From Synechococcus sp. CB0101 (GTDB lineage Bacteria > Cyanobacteriota > Cyanobacteriia > PCC-6307 > Cyanobiaceae), in assembly GCF_000179235.2 (NCBI RefSeq), contig NZ_CP039373.1, positions 2,015,860 through 2,079,859 on the forward strand: DNA of 64,000 nucleotides, read 5' to 3'. The position numbers and the translations under genes were made by a program. Below the pieces are notes generated by a model. That model did not search any database. It saw nothing but the letters and a program-made list of their open reading frames with translations, and had not been told where the DNA came from. The stretch's first letter is position 1; the number at the start of each line of letters is the position of its first letter. Shown here one piece after another: positions 9,026 to 18,775 of this stretch.

Positions 9026-9727
9026 CTAATCACTCTCCCGTAAAGTGAAACCAACGCCACGGACGGTCTGGATCATCTCGCCCAGTCCATGGGTTCTGAG
9101 TTTCACGCGTAGATATTTGATGTACGTGTCAACCACGGTGATATCGCCAAAATAGTCTTCACCCCACACTTCCGTGATCAGCTGCTCGCGGCTAATTACT
9201 TGCTTGGGTTGCTCCATCAGCGTGCTCAGCAGGTCAAACTCGCGAACTGTGAGATGGATGGCTTTCCCGTTTACGCTGCAGATGTGTTCCGGGCGGTTGA
9301 TGCTCAGGGCGCCATATTCAAGCAACGCTTTTTTGTTGCTGGTGTTTGAGTTGCGGCGTACCAGTGCGCGCACGCGCGCCAGCAACTCGCGGATGTTGAA
9401 TGGTTTGCAGAGATAGTCATCGGCGCCTGCGTCAAGCGCTTTTACCCTGTCCTCCACTTCGTCTTTGGCTGTGACCATCAAGATGGGGATGGTATTGCCT
9501 GTGTCTCGCAGCCGTTGACACACGTCATACCCACTCATCAGCGGCATGTCCCAATCGAGGATGGCGAGCTGAAATTCTTTTTGACGGAGTTGAAGCAGCG
9601 CTTGTTGTCCATCGTGTACCGACTCAACGTTGAACCCTTCTTCTTCGCACTCCATGCTGATCAGCTGAGCGATGTTCACATCGTCGTCGGCTACGAGGAT
9701 CGTAATGTTCGCCGGCGTTGTGGTCAT
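9026..9727 (-). CDS. OmpR-family response regulator
   Basis: A 233-residue two-component regulator. The receiver domain (1-120) has the acidic pair ADDD at 13-16, phosphoacceptor Asp58 in AILDWDMP, and Lys in LCKPFNIRELL. The winged-helix DNA-binding domain (about 130-230) has LTVREFDLLSTL and the recognition region DTYIKYLRVKL, then RGVGFTL. Its ATG overlaps the stop of the upstream kinase gene by 4 bases, so the two are translationally coupled and probably a cognate pair. Target genes are unknown. The convergent exporter ends 1 base away, so regulation of that operon cannot be inferred from orientation. Confidence 0.93.
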   Translation of the reverse strand: MTTTPANITILVADDDVNIAQLISMECEEEGFNVESVHDGQQALLQLRQKEFQLAILDWDMPLMSGYDVCQRLRDTGNTIPILMVTAKDEVEDRVKALDAGADDYLCKPFNIRELLARVRALVRRNSNTSNKKALLEYGALSINRPEHICSVNGKAIHLTVREFDLLSTLMEQPKQVISREQLITEVWGEDYFGDITVVDTYIKYLRVKLRTHGLGEMIQTVRGVGFTLRESD

Positions 9728-11178
9728 GGGGCGTTATTGGCTGGACTTATGATACCAATGGCAAGCCAAAACGTGCTTCCATGCCCAACGGTGGAGTGCA
9801 CGCCGACCGTGGCGCCCATACTGTCTGCAAGGCTCTTCACGATCGCGAGTCCAAGCCCTGAGCTTGATTTTTGCGTGAGTGTTCGGTGTTCGTCGATTCG
9901 GTAAAACCGCTCGAAGATTCTCGTTTGGTGTTCGGGTGCGATGCCTGGTCCCTGGTCGGCCACTTCCGCCACAATGGTGTTCTCACGCCGAAATCCTCTG
10001 ATCTCTACCTTGGTGTCTGCCGGTGAGTATTTCAGGGCATTTTCGGTGAGATTGCGGATGATTTGGGCGTAGCGGCCTGCGTCCCCGCTGGCCATGAGGG
10101 CCTGAATATCTTCGCTGATGTGTGCGCTCACCCTGTCGGGGTGCATGTCGCGGAGATGGTTCGCGGTTGTGCTCAATTCTGCGTGGGGGCTGAATGGCTC
10201 GTTTCTGAGTTTGAGAGTGTTGTGGTCGTATCGGCTGAGGTCGAGCAAGTCGCTCACAAGCTGGTTCAGCCGATCCACCTCCTGCTTCGCTGTTTCCAGT
10301 TTGCTGGCCTCTCGCTCTGTGAGGTTTGTGGATCTGATCAAGATCGATTCGATGTAGCCTCGGATCACGGTGAGTGGTGTTTTGAACTCGTGCGACACCG
10401 TTGAGGCAAAGAGCTGTTGCCGTTCGTACTCGGTGTTGAGTCTGTCGAGGCTGTCGTTGTATGAGGTGATCAGTTCGTGGATTTCTCGCGGGGCTCCGTC
10501 GGCATCCACGCGTGCGTCGGGTAATTGCTCGCTTGTGAGTTCACGGGTTTTCTGATTCAGACGCCTGAGCGGCTCCAGCAGTGCATAGAGCAGCAGGCCG
10601 CTGGCTAGCAGTGTGATGATCAGGGTGATTGCCCTCGATTGGAACTCAAACCACTGCAGCTCTCTAAGACTTTTAAGGAGCGGCCATCTCAACACCACCA
10701 CCAGCTGAACCTGTTTGTTCTGGCCATTGGCTTCGAGGGTGAGCTGCTGTGCCGCAGCGGCCAGACCCAGGCCGGTGTCTCGTCCGACGATGAACTGATC
10801 CTCGTCATTGAGGAGCGTCTTGCGGATCTCGGTGATCTCTGCATCGCTGAGCTCTGTGCGTGTTTTCGTTGGTGAGCTCACGTTGGCTCCGTTGATCAGC
10901 ACCGGGGTCACGTGGGAGGTGCTGAATGTGCTGTCGAGCAGGCTCGTGAGTGTTTGGTCGGGTTTTTCCCTCCAGGCTTTTTGCAGTGTTTTGGAGTAAT
11001 CCTCTAAGGCTTCTGTTCCCTCCTCCTTCAGCATCACGTGGTTGATCTGCTCCACGATCCGCCGCGAAATCTCGAATTCGAGGCCTGCGCTCACCACGAT
11101 CGCGGCCGATATCCACTGCGTGAGCGACCAATAGAGCGATGGATTGGCCTTGCCTTTGGTTGGCTTGGAGCGGCTCAT
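9724..11178 (-). CDS. Sensor histidine kinase (HAMP, HisKA, HATPase)
   Basis: A 484-residue membrane sensor kinase. The first membrane helix lies near residues 17-34 and the second near 182-201 (ITLIITLLASGLLLYALL), enclosing a periplasmic domain of about 145 residues. A HAMP-like linker follows, then the H-box ASTVSHEFKTPLTVIRG with phosphoacceptor His263, an N-box (IIRNLTENALKYS), and the ATP lid motifs DQGPGIAPEHQ and GLGLAIVKSL. The arrangement is complete and likely active. It overlaps both the serine hydrolase gene upstream and the regulator gene downstream by 4 bases. The sensory domain resembles no ligand-binding fold I can name. Confidence 0.93.
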   Translation of the reverse strand: MSRSKPTKGKANPSLYWSLTQWISAAIVVSAGLEFEISRRIVEQINHVMLKEEGTEALEDYSKTLQKAWREKPDQTLTSLLDSTFSTSHVTPVLINGANVSSPTKTRTELSDAEITEIRKTLLNDEDQFIVGRDTGLGLAAAAQQLTLEANGQNKQVQLVVVLRWPLLKSLRELQWFEFQSRAITLIITLLASGLLLYALLEPLRRLNQKTRELTSEQLPDARVDADGAPREIHELITSYNDSLDRLNTEYERQQLFASTVSHEFKTPLTVIRGYIESILIRSTNLTEREASKLETAKQEVDRLNQLVSDLLDLSRYDHNTLKLRNEPFSPHAELSTTANHLRDMHPDRVSAHISEDIQALMASGDAGRYAQIIRNLTENALKYSPADTKVEIRGFRRENTIVAEVADQGPGIAPEHQTRIFERFYRIDEHRTLTQKSSSGLGLAIVKSLADSMGATVGVHSTVGHGSTFWLAIGIISPANNAP

Positions 11179-12101
11179 GATGGGTTGATCAGACGGCGGC
11201 AGAGTTCTGGCAGCAGTTGGTGGTCGCGTGACCGATCAGCTCCCTCGCTGAACACCACCAGCAGCATCGGCGCTAGGCCTTCGGCCTCCATGTATGCCGC
11301 ATCGTGGCGGGCCTGGCTCATCCAGCCGGCCTTGCTCCACAGCCGGGCGCCTGCCGGTAGGCCTTCTCCGAGGAAGCCATCCACCTGGTTTTCAGGATCG
11401 GCAGCGCGCGTGCCTGGATCCAGGCTGCGGGCCAGCAGCTTGCGCATGCGCCCGCCGGCCAGGGGCGACACCAGCGCGCCAGCCATCACGCCATGGAGCA
11501 GCCGTGCGCAGAAGTCGCTGCTCAGGCGGTTGCGGTTCTCGAGGTTTGCGCCATAAAACTGCCGCTCACGGCCGTAGGGGCCATCCCCCCAGGTTTTCTG
11601 GCAGGCATTGCAGCCAGCCCATTCGCTCCAGCCCAGCTGCTCGCACCACTGATTCACCAATTGGCGCTGCAGGCTCCAGCGCTCGAAGGCCTCGGCTGGC
11701 AGCTCCGGACCGCTGGTGGTGCCGGTGAGTAGGTCGAGCACCAGGCCGGTGGCGTCATTGCTCGAGCCGCGGATCATGTCCGCCAGGGCACGGCGCAGCT
11801 CGGGCGTGTCGTCAATCAACTGGCGCTGCAGCCAGGTTTCGGCGGCCACCAGATAAAGCAGCTTCACCACGCTGGCGGGGTAGCGAGCCTGATCGCCGCG
11901 CCAGGCGGCACCGGCCGGCCGGTCGGCCCAGAAGTCGGCCAGATCGCTGCGGGGTGAGGCGCTGTCGATCAGGGAGCTGCCGTAGCGCACCCAGGTGATC
12001 GACACCTGCTCGCGCAGCCCCGGCCGGCCAACTGCCTCCAGGTCTTCGAGGCTGGCCTGCAGCTGTTGGGCCATCGCCCCATCTGGGCAGTAGAACGCCA
12101 T
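11175..12101 (-). CDS. Class A beta-lactamase-like serine hydrolase
   Basis: A 308-residue protein with the three signatures of the penicillin-binding protein/beta-lactamase superfamily: SxxK as YPASVVK (Ser77, Lys80), an SxN-like SSND at 113-116, and a KTG-like SKAGW near the C-terminus. It lacks an obvious signal peptide from either start (TTG 12119 or ATG 12101; ATG preferred), so location is uncertain. It is the first gene of an operon with a histidine kinase and regulator, joined by a 4-base overlap. Related cyanobacterial proteins are mostly annotated only as serine hydrolases; lactamase activity should not be assumed. A role in sensing or processing cell-wall fragments is a guess from context. 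Confidence 0.8.
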   Translation of the reverse strand: MAFYCPDGAMAQQLQASLEDLEAVGRPGLREQVSITWVRYGSSLIDSASPRSDLADFWADRPAGAAWRGDQARYPASVVKLLYLVAAETWLQRQLIDDTPELRRALADMIRGSSNDATGLVLDLLTGTTSGPELPAEAFERWSLQRQLVNQWCEQLGWSEWAGCNACQKTWGDGPYGRERQFYGANLENRNRLSSDFCARLLHGVMAGALVSPLAGGRMRKLLARSLDPGTRAADPENQVDGFLGEGLPAGARLWSKAGWMSQARHDAAYMEAEGLAPMLLVVFSEGADRSRDHQLLPELCRRLINPS

Positions 12102-12118
12102 CGCAGCCAAAGGGGGCA

Positions 12119-12871
12119 ATGGCGAGATTAGGGAGGTTGGCCGACGGCACCCCGGTGGCGCTGGAGCTGTTGCATGCCGGCAGCTGCTGGCGGCTGACGG
12201 CGCCGTTGGATCTCACCAGCCACCAGCAGGGGCCTGGCCTGGCCACCCAGGCGGCCGCCGGCCGGGCGCTGATGGTGCTGGAGCCGCTGCAGCCGGGGCG
12301 GCAGCGCTTGCGGGTTCGCCTGCTGGAAGACGGCTACCCCGGCTGGCTGGATCCCCAGCATCTCCTCGGTCACGCCCACGCTTGCCGGCCACCGCAGCCG
12401 CGGTTGCTGGATGCTGCACAGATCTATGCAGCGCTGCCGCAGGTGCTGGCCTTTGCGGAGCAGGCGCTTCAGCAAGCCAATCAGTATTTGTGGGGCGGCA
12501 CCCTTGGCCCCAACTTCGATTGCTCTGGCCTGATCCAGGCAGCCTTCGCCAGTGCCGGGATCTGGCTACCGCGCGATGCCTATCAACAGGAGCGCTTTTG
12601 CCAGCCGGTGGCTGTGGTGCCGGGCTGCTACAGCCTGCTGCGCCCCGGTGATCTGATCTTTTTCGGGCGGCCGCAGCGCTGCACCCATGTGGGGCTCTAT
12701 CTCGGCGCTGGCCGCTATCTGCATAGTTCCGGCCGAGAGCATGGCCGCAACGGCATCGGCATCGACGGCCTCGATCCCCAGCTGCTGGATCCGGTGAGCG
12801 TGCACTACCGCGGTGAACTGCGCGGCGCCGGCCGCGTGATCCGCTGCCACGACGGCACTCCTTTGCCCTGA
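12119..12871 (+). CDS. NlpC/P60-family (C40) cell-wall hydrolase
   Basis: A 250-residue predicted gamma-D-glutamyl-diamino acid endopeptidase of peptidoglycan. The catalytic Cys135 sits in NFDCSGLIQAAF, preceded by YLWGG, the usual entry to the domain. His190 lies in CTHVGLYLGAGRY and a third polar residue, His202, follows. The N-terminal 95 residues look like an SH3-type beta domain (WRLTAPLDL, PGWLDPQHLLG). No clear signal peptide is present. It is divergent from the serine hydrolase/two-component operon with only 17 bases between the starts used here, suggesting shared control of cell-wall genes. A DUF819 gene follows 5 bases later. Confidence 0.92.
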   Translation: MARLGRLADGTPVALELLHAGSCWRLTAPLDLTSHQQGPGLATQAAAGRALMVLEPLQPGRQRLRVRLLEDGYPGWLDPQHLLGHAHACRPPQPRLLDAAQIYAALPQVLAFAEQALQQANQYLWGGTLGPNFDCSGLIQAAFASAGIWLPRDAYQQERFCQPVAVVPGCYSLLRPGDLIFFGRPQRCTHVGLYLGAGRYLHSSGREHGRNGIGIDGLDPQLLDPVSVHYRGELRGAGRVIRCHDGTPLP

Positions 12872-12876
12872 TCGCG

Positions 12877-13965
12877 ATGCTGCTCTCGTTGTTGGTGATC
12901 CTGCTGATCACGGCCCTGGGCTGGTGGTTGGCGCAGCGCACCGCCGTGGGCCGGCAGCTGGGCACCACGATGCTGGTGTTGCTGCTGGGCTTGCTGGTGA
13001 GCAACCTCAGCGGCGTGAAGCCCCAAGCCGATGCAGCGGCCTGGGTGAATGGCCCGCTCACCTCGCTGGCGATTGCGCTGCTGCTGTTGGCGGTGGATCT
13101 GCGGCGCCTCTGGCCCGATGCCCGCCGGCTGCTCGCGCCATTCCTGTTGGCGGTGGTGTGCACGCTGCTGGCGGCGCTGCTGGGCGGCTGGCTGCTCCAG
13201 CCGCTGCTGGGGCCAGAGCGAAGCCTGTTGGCGGGGATGTTCACGGCCACCTTTACGGGGGGCAGCCTCAATTTCGTGTCGGTGGCGCGCACGCTGCAGC
13301 CGCCCGAGGCCCTGTTGGCGGTGGCCACCACCGCCGATTACGTGGTGTTTGCCGTGTGGTTTGGCCTGAGCTTGGCGCTGGCCCGTGGCCGGCGCACCAG
13401 CTCGGTTGCTGCGCCGGCGGCACCCGCCGCTGACCGCTCGCTGGAGCAGGCGGTCGGCTGGTGGCAGGGGCTCCTGTGGGGCCTGGCTGTGTTGCTGCTG
13501 GCCAGCGCTCTCACCGCCTTGCTGCAACGGCTCTGGCCAGGGTTGCCCGCCATCTTGGTGCTCACCACCCTCACGCTGCTGGCAGCGCAGCTGCCCGGCG
13601 CCGAGAGCCGGAGGGGGTGCTACGGCCTAGGCCTGCTGCTGATCCAGCCGTTCTTCACGGTGATGGGTCTGAGCTCCCCGGTGGGCGCCCTGCTGAGTGA
13701 GGGCCTGCCGGTGTTGCTCTATGCGGCCCTGATCGTGGCGTTACAAGCTGCGGCCTTGCTGGCCCTGCGCCGTTGGCGCGGTTGGGGCATGGCCGAAACG
13801 CTGGTGGCGTCGCAGGCCTCGATCGGTGGCCCGAGCACCGCCCTGGCCTTGGCCACAGCCATCGGGCGCGCGGAGCTGGCCTTGCCGGCGGTGGCCATCG
13901 GCCTGTTCGGCTACCTGCTCGGCACCTACTTGGGCCTGATGGCGGCCGCGTTGTTGGGGGGCTGA
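12877..13965 (+). CDS. DUF819-family integral membrane protein
   Basis: A 362-residue, very hydrophobic protein with about ten predicted membrane helices arranged as two halves. Motifs typical of DUF819 are seen: FTATFTGGSLNFVSVA and TTADYVVFAVWFGLSLALA in the first half, and ASQASIGGPSTALALATAIG in the second. The family is structurally related to sodium-coupled transporters but its substrate is unknown. It begins 5 bases after the NlpC/P60 gene and may be co-transcribed with it. The annotation stops at family level. Confidence 0.85.
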   Translation: MLLSLLVILLITALGWWLAQRTAVGRQLGTTMLVLLLGLLVSNLSGVKPQADAAAWVNGPLTSLAIALLLLAVDLRRLWPDARRLLAPFLLAVVCTLLAALLGGWLLQPLLGPERSLLAGMFTATFTGGSLNFVSVARTLQPPEALLAVATTADYVVFAVWFGLSLALARGRRTSSVAAPAAPAADRSLEQAVGWWQGLLWGLAVLLLASALTALLQRLWPGLPAILVLTTLTLLAAQLPGAESRRGCYGLGLLLIQPFFTVMGLSSPVGALLSEGLPVLLYAALIVALQAAALLALRRWRGWGMAETLVASQASIGGPSTALALATAIGRAELALPAVAIGLFGYLLGTYLGLMAAALLGG

Positions 13966-14028
13966 GGATGGGTCTTAACCGCGAGATCAGCCCTCTCGCG
14001 TAGGTTCCAGCCAGCCCATGGCCGCCGG

Positions 14029-15027
<999 letters not shown>

Positions 15028-15562
15028 GCCGCGCCAACAGAACTGCGGCCGCGGAAATGAGCCATCGCTTCAGCGGCCAGAGCGGCTACCTGTTGATCGC
15101 TGTCGCGCATGCCGCGGCGAATCAGGGGCAGGGCATCGCGGTGCTGCCAGGCACTGCACACAGCCAGGGCCTGGCGGCGTGGTTCGCCGCCCAGCTGAAA
15201 CTGGCGCTCCAGCTGGGCCAGTAGCTGCAGGCGGCCGCGGCGATCGGCCGCGCCCGGCAGGGCCATCGCAACTTCGCCCAGCGATCCGGGCTCACTACTC
15301 AGGCGCTCTTCGCCTTGGTGCGGCAGCACCAGCTCCATCTGGCTGCGGTTGAGGGCGGCCACCGCGGAGGCGTCCGTGGAGCGAAGGATCTTGGGCCGCG
15401 GACGTCCCAGCAGCCAGCACACGGCGATCACGGCGGCGATCGCGGCTCCGGAGAGGGCTTGGGTCATCGGTCTGAACTTTTATGTCGCCCCTTCCGCCGC
15501 CAGAGAGCAGGTTTGGAAGAGCTCCTTACAGTGCCGAACGGTAGCTGTATTGGCCCACGCTG

Positions 15563-15679
15563 ATGACCGGAGACTTCGTCGCCGCCTGGATGCCCTCGGT
15601 GTTCGTGCCCATTGTCGGGATCCTGGGTCCTGCGGTGGCCATGGCCCTGCTGTTCAACGTGATCGAAGCCCGCGACTGA
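15563..15679 (+). CDS. psaI: Photosystem I reaction centre subunit VIII (PsaI)
   Basis: A 38-residue thylakoid protein with one membrane helix. The sequence contains FVPIVGILGPAVAMALLF followed by a short acidic/basic tail (NVIEARD), matching PsaI in length and pattern. PsaI packs beside PsaL and helps stabilise the photosystem I trimer interface. It is 42 bases upstream of psaL, the usual cyanobacterial pairing, which strongly supports the call. ATG 15563 is the only sensible start. Confidence 0.93.
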   Translation: MTGDFVAAWMPSVFVPIVGILGPAVAMALLFNVIEARD

Positions 15680-15721
15680 GCTGTCGCCGCTTCATCGCCG
15701 CCAACCACCTTCCTTCCACCG

Positions 15722-16213
15722 ATGACCGTGACCCCCGTCGCCGACCCCTGCGTCGGCAATCTGGCCACTCCCGTCAACAGCAGCTACTTCAGCCGTGCCT
15801 TCCTGAACGCGCTGCCGGCCTACCGCCCTTCCCTCTCTCCCAACCGTCGTGGTTTGGAAGTGGGCATGGCCCATGGCTTCTTCCTCTACGGCCCCTTCGC
15901 CATCACCGGCCCGCTGCGCGCTACTGAGTACGCCAGCACCGCTGGTCTGCTGGCCGCTGTGGGTCTGGTGTCAATCCTCACGGTCTGCCTGTCGATCTAC
16001 GGCACCGCTGGCCGCGGCCCCAACGTGCAGCCCGCTGACGCCACCATCGACAACCCTCCCGCTGACCTGTTCACCAAGGCCGGCTGGGCTGAATTCGCCA
16101 GCGGCTTCTGGCTCGGCGGTTGCGGTGGCGCTGCCTTCGCCTGGTTCCTGGCCGGCACCAGCATCGTTGCCCCCCTGGTCAACATTGCCGGTGGTGTCTG
16201 GAGCGTGGGCTGA
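15722..16213 (+). CDS. psaL: Photosystem I reaction centre subunit XI (PsaL)
   Basis: A 163-residue thylakoid membrane protein forming the core of the photosystem I trimer contact. The conserved [16 protein letters not shown] segment (a chlorophyll-ligand region in the family) is followed by helices at [19 protein letters not shown] and [16 protein letters not shown], giving three membrane helices as expected. The N-terminal stretch [15 protein letters not shown] is typical. It is co-oriented with psaI and ends just before a strong hairpin terminator. Confidence 0.97.
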   Translation: MTVTPVADPCVGNLATPVNSSYFSRAFLNALPAYRPSLSPNRRGLEVGMAHGFFLYGPFAITGPLRATEYASTAGLLAAVGLVSILTVCLSIYGTAGRGPNVQPADATIDNPPADLFTKAGWAEFASGFWLGGCGGAAFAWFLAGTSIVAPLVNIAGGVWSVG

Positions 16214-16236
16214 TCTGTCCGCCTCCCTCACTGCAC

Positions 16237-18423
16237 TCAAGCCCCGCTGCGGCGGGGCTTTTTTGTGGGTTTTTGAATGCCGTCTTGGCCACTGCCGATG
16301 CGGCCCAGCTCGGCCAAGAGAACGGGTAGATCCACCGTGAGCACGGCCAGCACCGGGTTGATCGGGAGCAGCAGATTCAACAGCACCACTGAGATGTGCG
16401 GCACGAGTACCAGGGCGAGGTTGCGGCGGTGGCGCTGGGCGGCGTCTAAGGCCAGCGTTTGACAGGCCACCAGGTTGCCGAGCGCTTCGGGCCGCACCAC
16501 CAAGTCAGCGTTTTCGCTGCTCAGGCCATGGTCTCGGCTGAGCAGTTCGATCGAGAGATCGGCCTGCGCCAGGGTGAGGCCATCGATGGCGCTGCAGCCG
16601 AGCATGGCGATGGGCTCGCCAGATGAGCGCCAGGCATCCAACAGGCGGCTTCGTTCCACATGATTGGTGGCGATCTGGATGGCGGCAGCGGGCCTGTGCA
16701 GCCGCCCAGCCAGCCGTTCCACCAGTTCGCTTTGGCTGTCGACCAGCAAATCCAACCGCCAGCCAGCACGTTGCAGCTCGCGTAGCCCCCGCACGAGCGC
16801 TCGCGAGAGTTGCAACTCGAAGCCCACGGCTCCCACCACCTGGCCTTGGCGCAAGAGGTAAACCAGGGTTTCCCCAGGGGGTGTGATCAGTTCCGCCGGG
16901 GTTGTCAATCCGAGTTGCTGCAGCATGGCCACTCCTCCCAGCTGATGCATCACGCCGTTGATGCGGCCCTGTTGGCCTTCGCTGCCCAGCGGTTGGATAC
17001 CCTCCACGACCGCTGGCAACAGATCTTCGGCTTCCAGGGCACTGCGCAGGGCATGGAGGCCATGGGGTTTCTGTTGGCAGCGAAATCCAGCCACGATCTG
17101 AATCAGCTCCTCACCGCTGATCAGAAAAGGCAAGGGATACAGACCGCCGAGGCGCCAGCTACTGGTGCTGCGCACTGTGGCCTCACTCACTATGAGCTGG
17201 CGGCAACGGGCGAGAGCATCGATGGCTTCTGGTCTTCGCAGCAGCACGCCCTGCCAGAGCAGATCCCGCTGGGCGTTGCCGTAGGTCAGGGAGGCTGTCA
17301 GCTGCCAGTCGCTGGCGGGATCGAACTGCATCAGGGCCCCAGCGCTGCCATGGGGCCCGATCGCCAGAAGGCCTGCGCCGGCCAGAAGCAGGTAGGGAAC
17401 CGAGCGCTGGTGCCATTGCTCCGCCCGCTGGAGCAGAGAGGGGCCCCCATGGGATGCGCCCTGCTGTTGGGCTGCGTTGAGGAGTCGTTGCAGGGTCCGC
17501 AGTTCCGGATCGAGCTGCGGACTGCGCACCAAGCGCACCTCCAGCGTGCCCTCGATCACGCTGGCGCCAAAGGGAAGTTGTTGAAAGGCCCGGGCGCTGA
17601 GCAGGCGCGGATCCCCATCGCGCCATCGGGTGCTCACCAGGGCCTGCCCAGCCACCACCAGGGCGTGGGCCGGTAGAGGATCGCCTGCTGTCAGCCGCAG
17701 GCGATCGCCAGCGTCAAGCAGGGCGAAGGGTTGGGGCTGCCAGCTCCCGTCGCCTTGCAGCACCTGAAAGCTCAGGTCGGTGAGCCGTTGCTGCAGCTGC
17801 TGATCAAAGGCATCGGCATAGCCGGGTGATGGTGTCCACGCTTTGAACACCTGGTTGGCGGTTTCCAGCGTCCACTCCAGTAGCACCGCAGCGGGGTTGC
17901 CTTGGGCCAACAGGCTTGAAAACCAAAACAGATCCAACCATCCAGTCGCCAACTGCCGCTGGGCGAGCTGTTGGAGGCAGCGGGCCGCTAGAGGCAGGTA
18001 GCAGAGGCTGACAAACAGCAGCAGGCCCGGCCAGGCCGGTAACTCCAGCAGCGCCACACTGGCCAACACACCGGAGGTGCCACCGAGCCGCCATAGGGCG
18101 GAGCTCGAGGCCCGTGGTGTGAGCTGCAGTGATGTTTGGTGTTCGTGCTGCAAGGCCAGATGCAGCAGGGCCTGTAGTTGTTTGCGGCGCAGCGGCCGGC
18201 GGCCGTTGTGCTCAATCACCAGGCATCCGGCCAGGGTGTTGATTCGGATCGCCTGGACCCAGGCCAAATGCAGGCTGGCGTTCAGCAACCGCTGCTGCAG
18301 CGCAGGGTTGTTCAGCAGCGCGTGGCCGGAGATCCGCAGCCGGCGAGGCAGCACTTGCCGGATCCTCCAGGGTTCGCCCTCCGGCACGAGATGGAGGAGG
18401 TCGCCGGCCTGCAACTCACGCAT
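16237..18423 (-). CDS. P-type ATPase homologue lacking catalytic motifs (pseudoenzyme)
   Basis: A 728-residue protein with the overall plan of a heavy-metal-type P-type ATPase: N-terminal ferredoxin-like region (about 20-95), membrane pair (118-146 and about 158-185), actuator-like domain (225-300), membrane pair (340-362), large cytoplasmic region (390-640) and terminal helices (670-705). Every catalytic motif is altered. At the DKTGT position it reads IVSEATVRS, so the phosphorylated Asp is Ser413. The actuator TGE region reads RDGD (268-271), the hinge GDGxND reads GCSAID (609-614), and the CPC position reads FDPASDW (367-373). The frame is uninterrupted over 2.2 kb, which argues for selection. 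ATP-driven transport is not expected; a structural or regulatory role is inference. Confidence 0.78.
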   Translation of the reverse strand: MRELQAGDLLHLVPEGEPWRIRQVLPRRLRISGHALLNNPALQQRLLNASLHLAWVQAIRINTLAGCLVIEHNGRRPLRRKQLQALLHLALQHEHQTSLQLTPRASSSALWRLGGTSGVLASVALLELPAWPGLLLFVSLCYLPLAARCLQQLAQRQLATGWLDLFWFSSLLAQGNPAAVLLEWTLETANQVFKAWTPSPGYADAFDQQLQQRLTDLSFQVLQGDGSWQPQPFALLDAGDRLRLTAGDPLPAHALVVAGQALVSTRWRDGDPRLLSARAFQQLPFGASVIEGTLEVRLVRSPQLDPELRTLQRLLNAAQQQGASHGGPSLLQRAEQWHQRSVPYLLLAGAGLLAIGPHGSAGALMQFDPASDWQLTASLTYGNAQRDLLWQGVLLRRPEAIDALARCRQLIVSEATVRSTSSWRLGGLYPLPFLISGEELIQIVAGFRCQQKPHGLHALRSALEAEDLLPAVVEGIQPLGSEGQQGRINGVMHQLGGVAMLQQLGLTTPAELITPPGETLVYLLRQGQVVGAVGFELQLSRALVRGLRELQRAGWRLDLLVDSQSELVERLAGRLHRPAAAIQIATNHVERSRLLDAWRSSGEPIAMLGCSAIDGLTLAQADLSIELLSRDHGLSSENADLVVRPEALGNLVACQTLALDAAQRHRRNLALVLVPHISVVLLNLLLPINPVLAVLTVDLPVLLAELGRIGSGQDGIQKPTKKPRRSGA
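16240..16264 (+). terminator. Rho-independent terminator of psaI-psaL
   Basis: A perfect 8-bp stem AGCCCCGC (16240-16247) with GCGGGGCT (16252-16259) around the loop TGCG, followed by a run of T to 16264. It lies 27 bases after the psaL stop. The same bases encode the last residues of the convergent P-type-ATPase-like gene. Confidence 0.93.
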
Positions 18424-18746
18424 GGGGTCAGCCTGATCAGGAGTCCGGGAGGCTTGGCGTGTTGTGGCGCACCCGCAGCCGCTGGCTCGCGCACCGCGTC
18501 GATCTCGTTAAAGTTTCGGAGTTCCGTCAGCAGTGGTGTGGTTGTTCAGCGGCGCTTGCGTTGCTTGGAAGCCGAATGCATCGCCGGTTGACATCAATCC
18601 CCCAAGGAGGAGGTGCCCGTGAGTTCCAGTTGTTCCATGCAGGGTCTGCTGATCGCGGAGAACGCCGGCTGATTACGGCGCCTGATTCCTAGATCATTCG
18701 GTTCCGCGCCAGAGCGGACCCGGCGAGAGCCCCCGAAGAGCCAGCC
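18424..18746 (+). other. Intergenic region with a probable small plus-strand transcript
   Basis: About 320 bases between two genes that both lie on the minus strand and read away to either side of it only in part. It holds a very strong Shine-Dalgarno site, a 17-codon open frame (listed separately) and the beginning of a plus-strand-type terminator. No long gene is convincing here. A plus-strand frame at 18459-18692 of 77 codons overlaps the region in another frame but has no recognisable features. Confidence 0.45.
18619..18672 (+). CDS. Candidate 17-residue small ORF or leader peptide
   Basis: GTG at 18619 is preceded at 5 bases by AAGGAGGAGG (18604-18613), about the strongest ribosome binding site in the window. 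The frame encodes a Ser/Cys-rich start (MSSSCSMQGLL) and ends at TGA 18670-18672. A hairpin terminator follows at 18729. No similarity is recognised. It could be a short regulatory peptide, a leader, or part of a small RNA whose purine-rich stretch only resembles a ribosome binding site. Confidence 0.35.
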   Translation: MSSSCSMQGLLIAENAG

Positions 18747-18775
18747 TCAGCTGCGCCCTTCGGGGGCATCGTTTT
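18729..18775 (+). terminator. Hairpin terminator for a small plus-strand transcript
   Basis: GCCCCCGAAG (18729-18738) pairs perfectly over 10 bp with CTTCGGGGGC (18758-18767) around a 19-base loop, followed by ATCGTTTT. It overlaps the 3' end of the minus-strand DUF2079 gene. T-rich sequence follows only on the plus-strand side, so it most likely ends a plus-strand RNA starting in 18424-18620. Confidence 0.6.
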
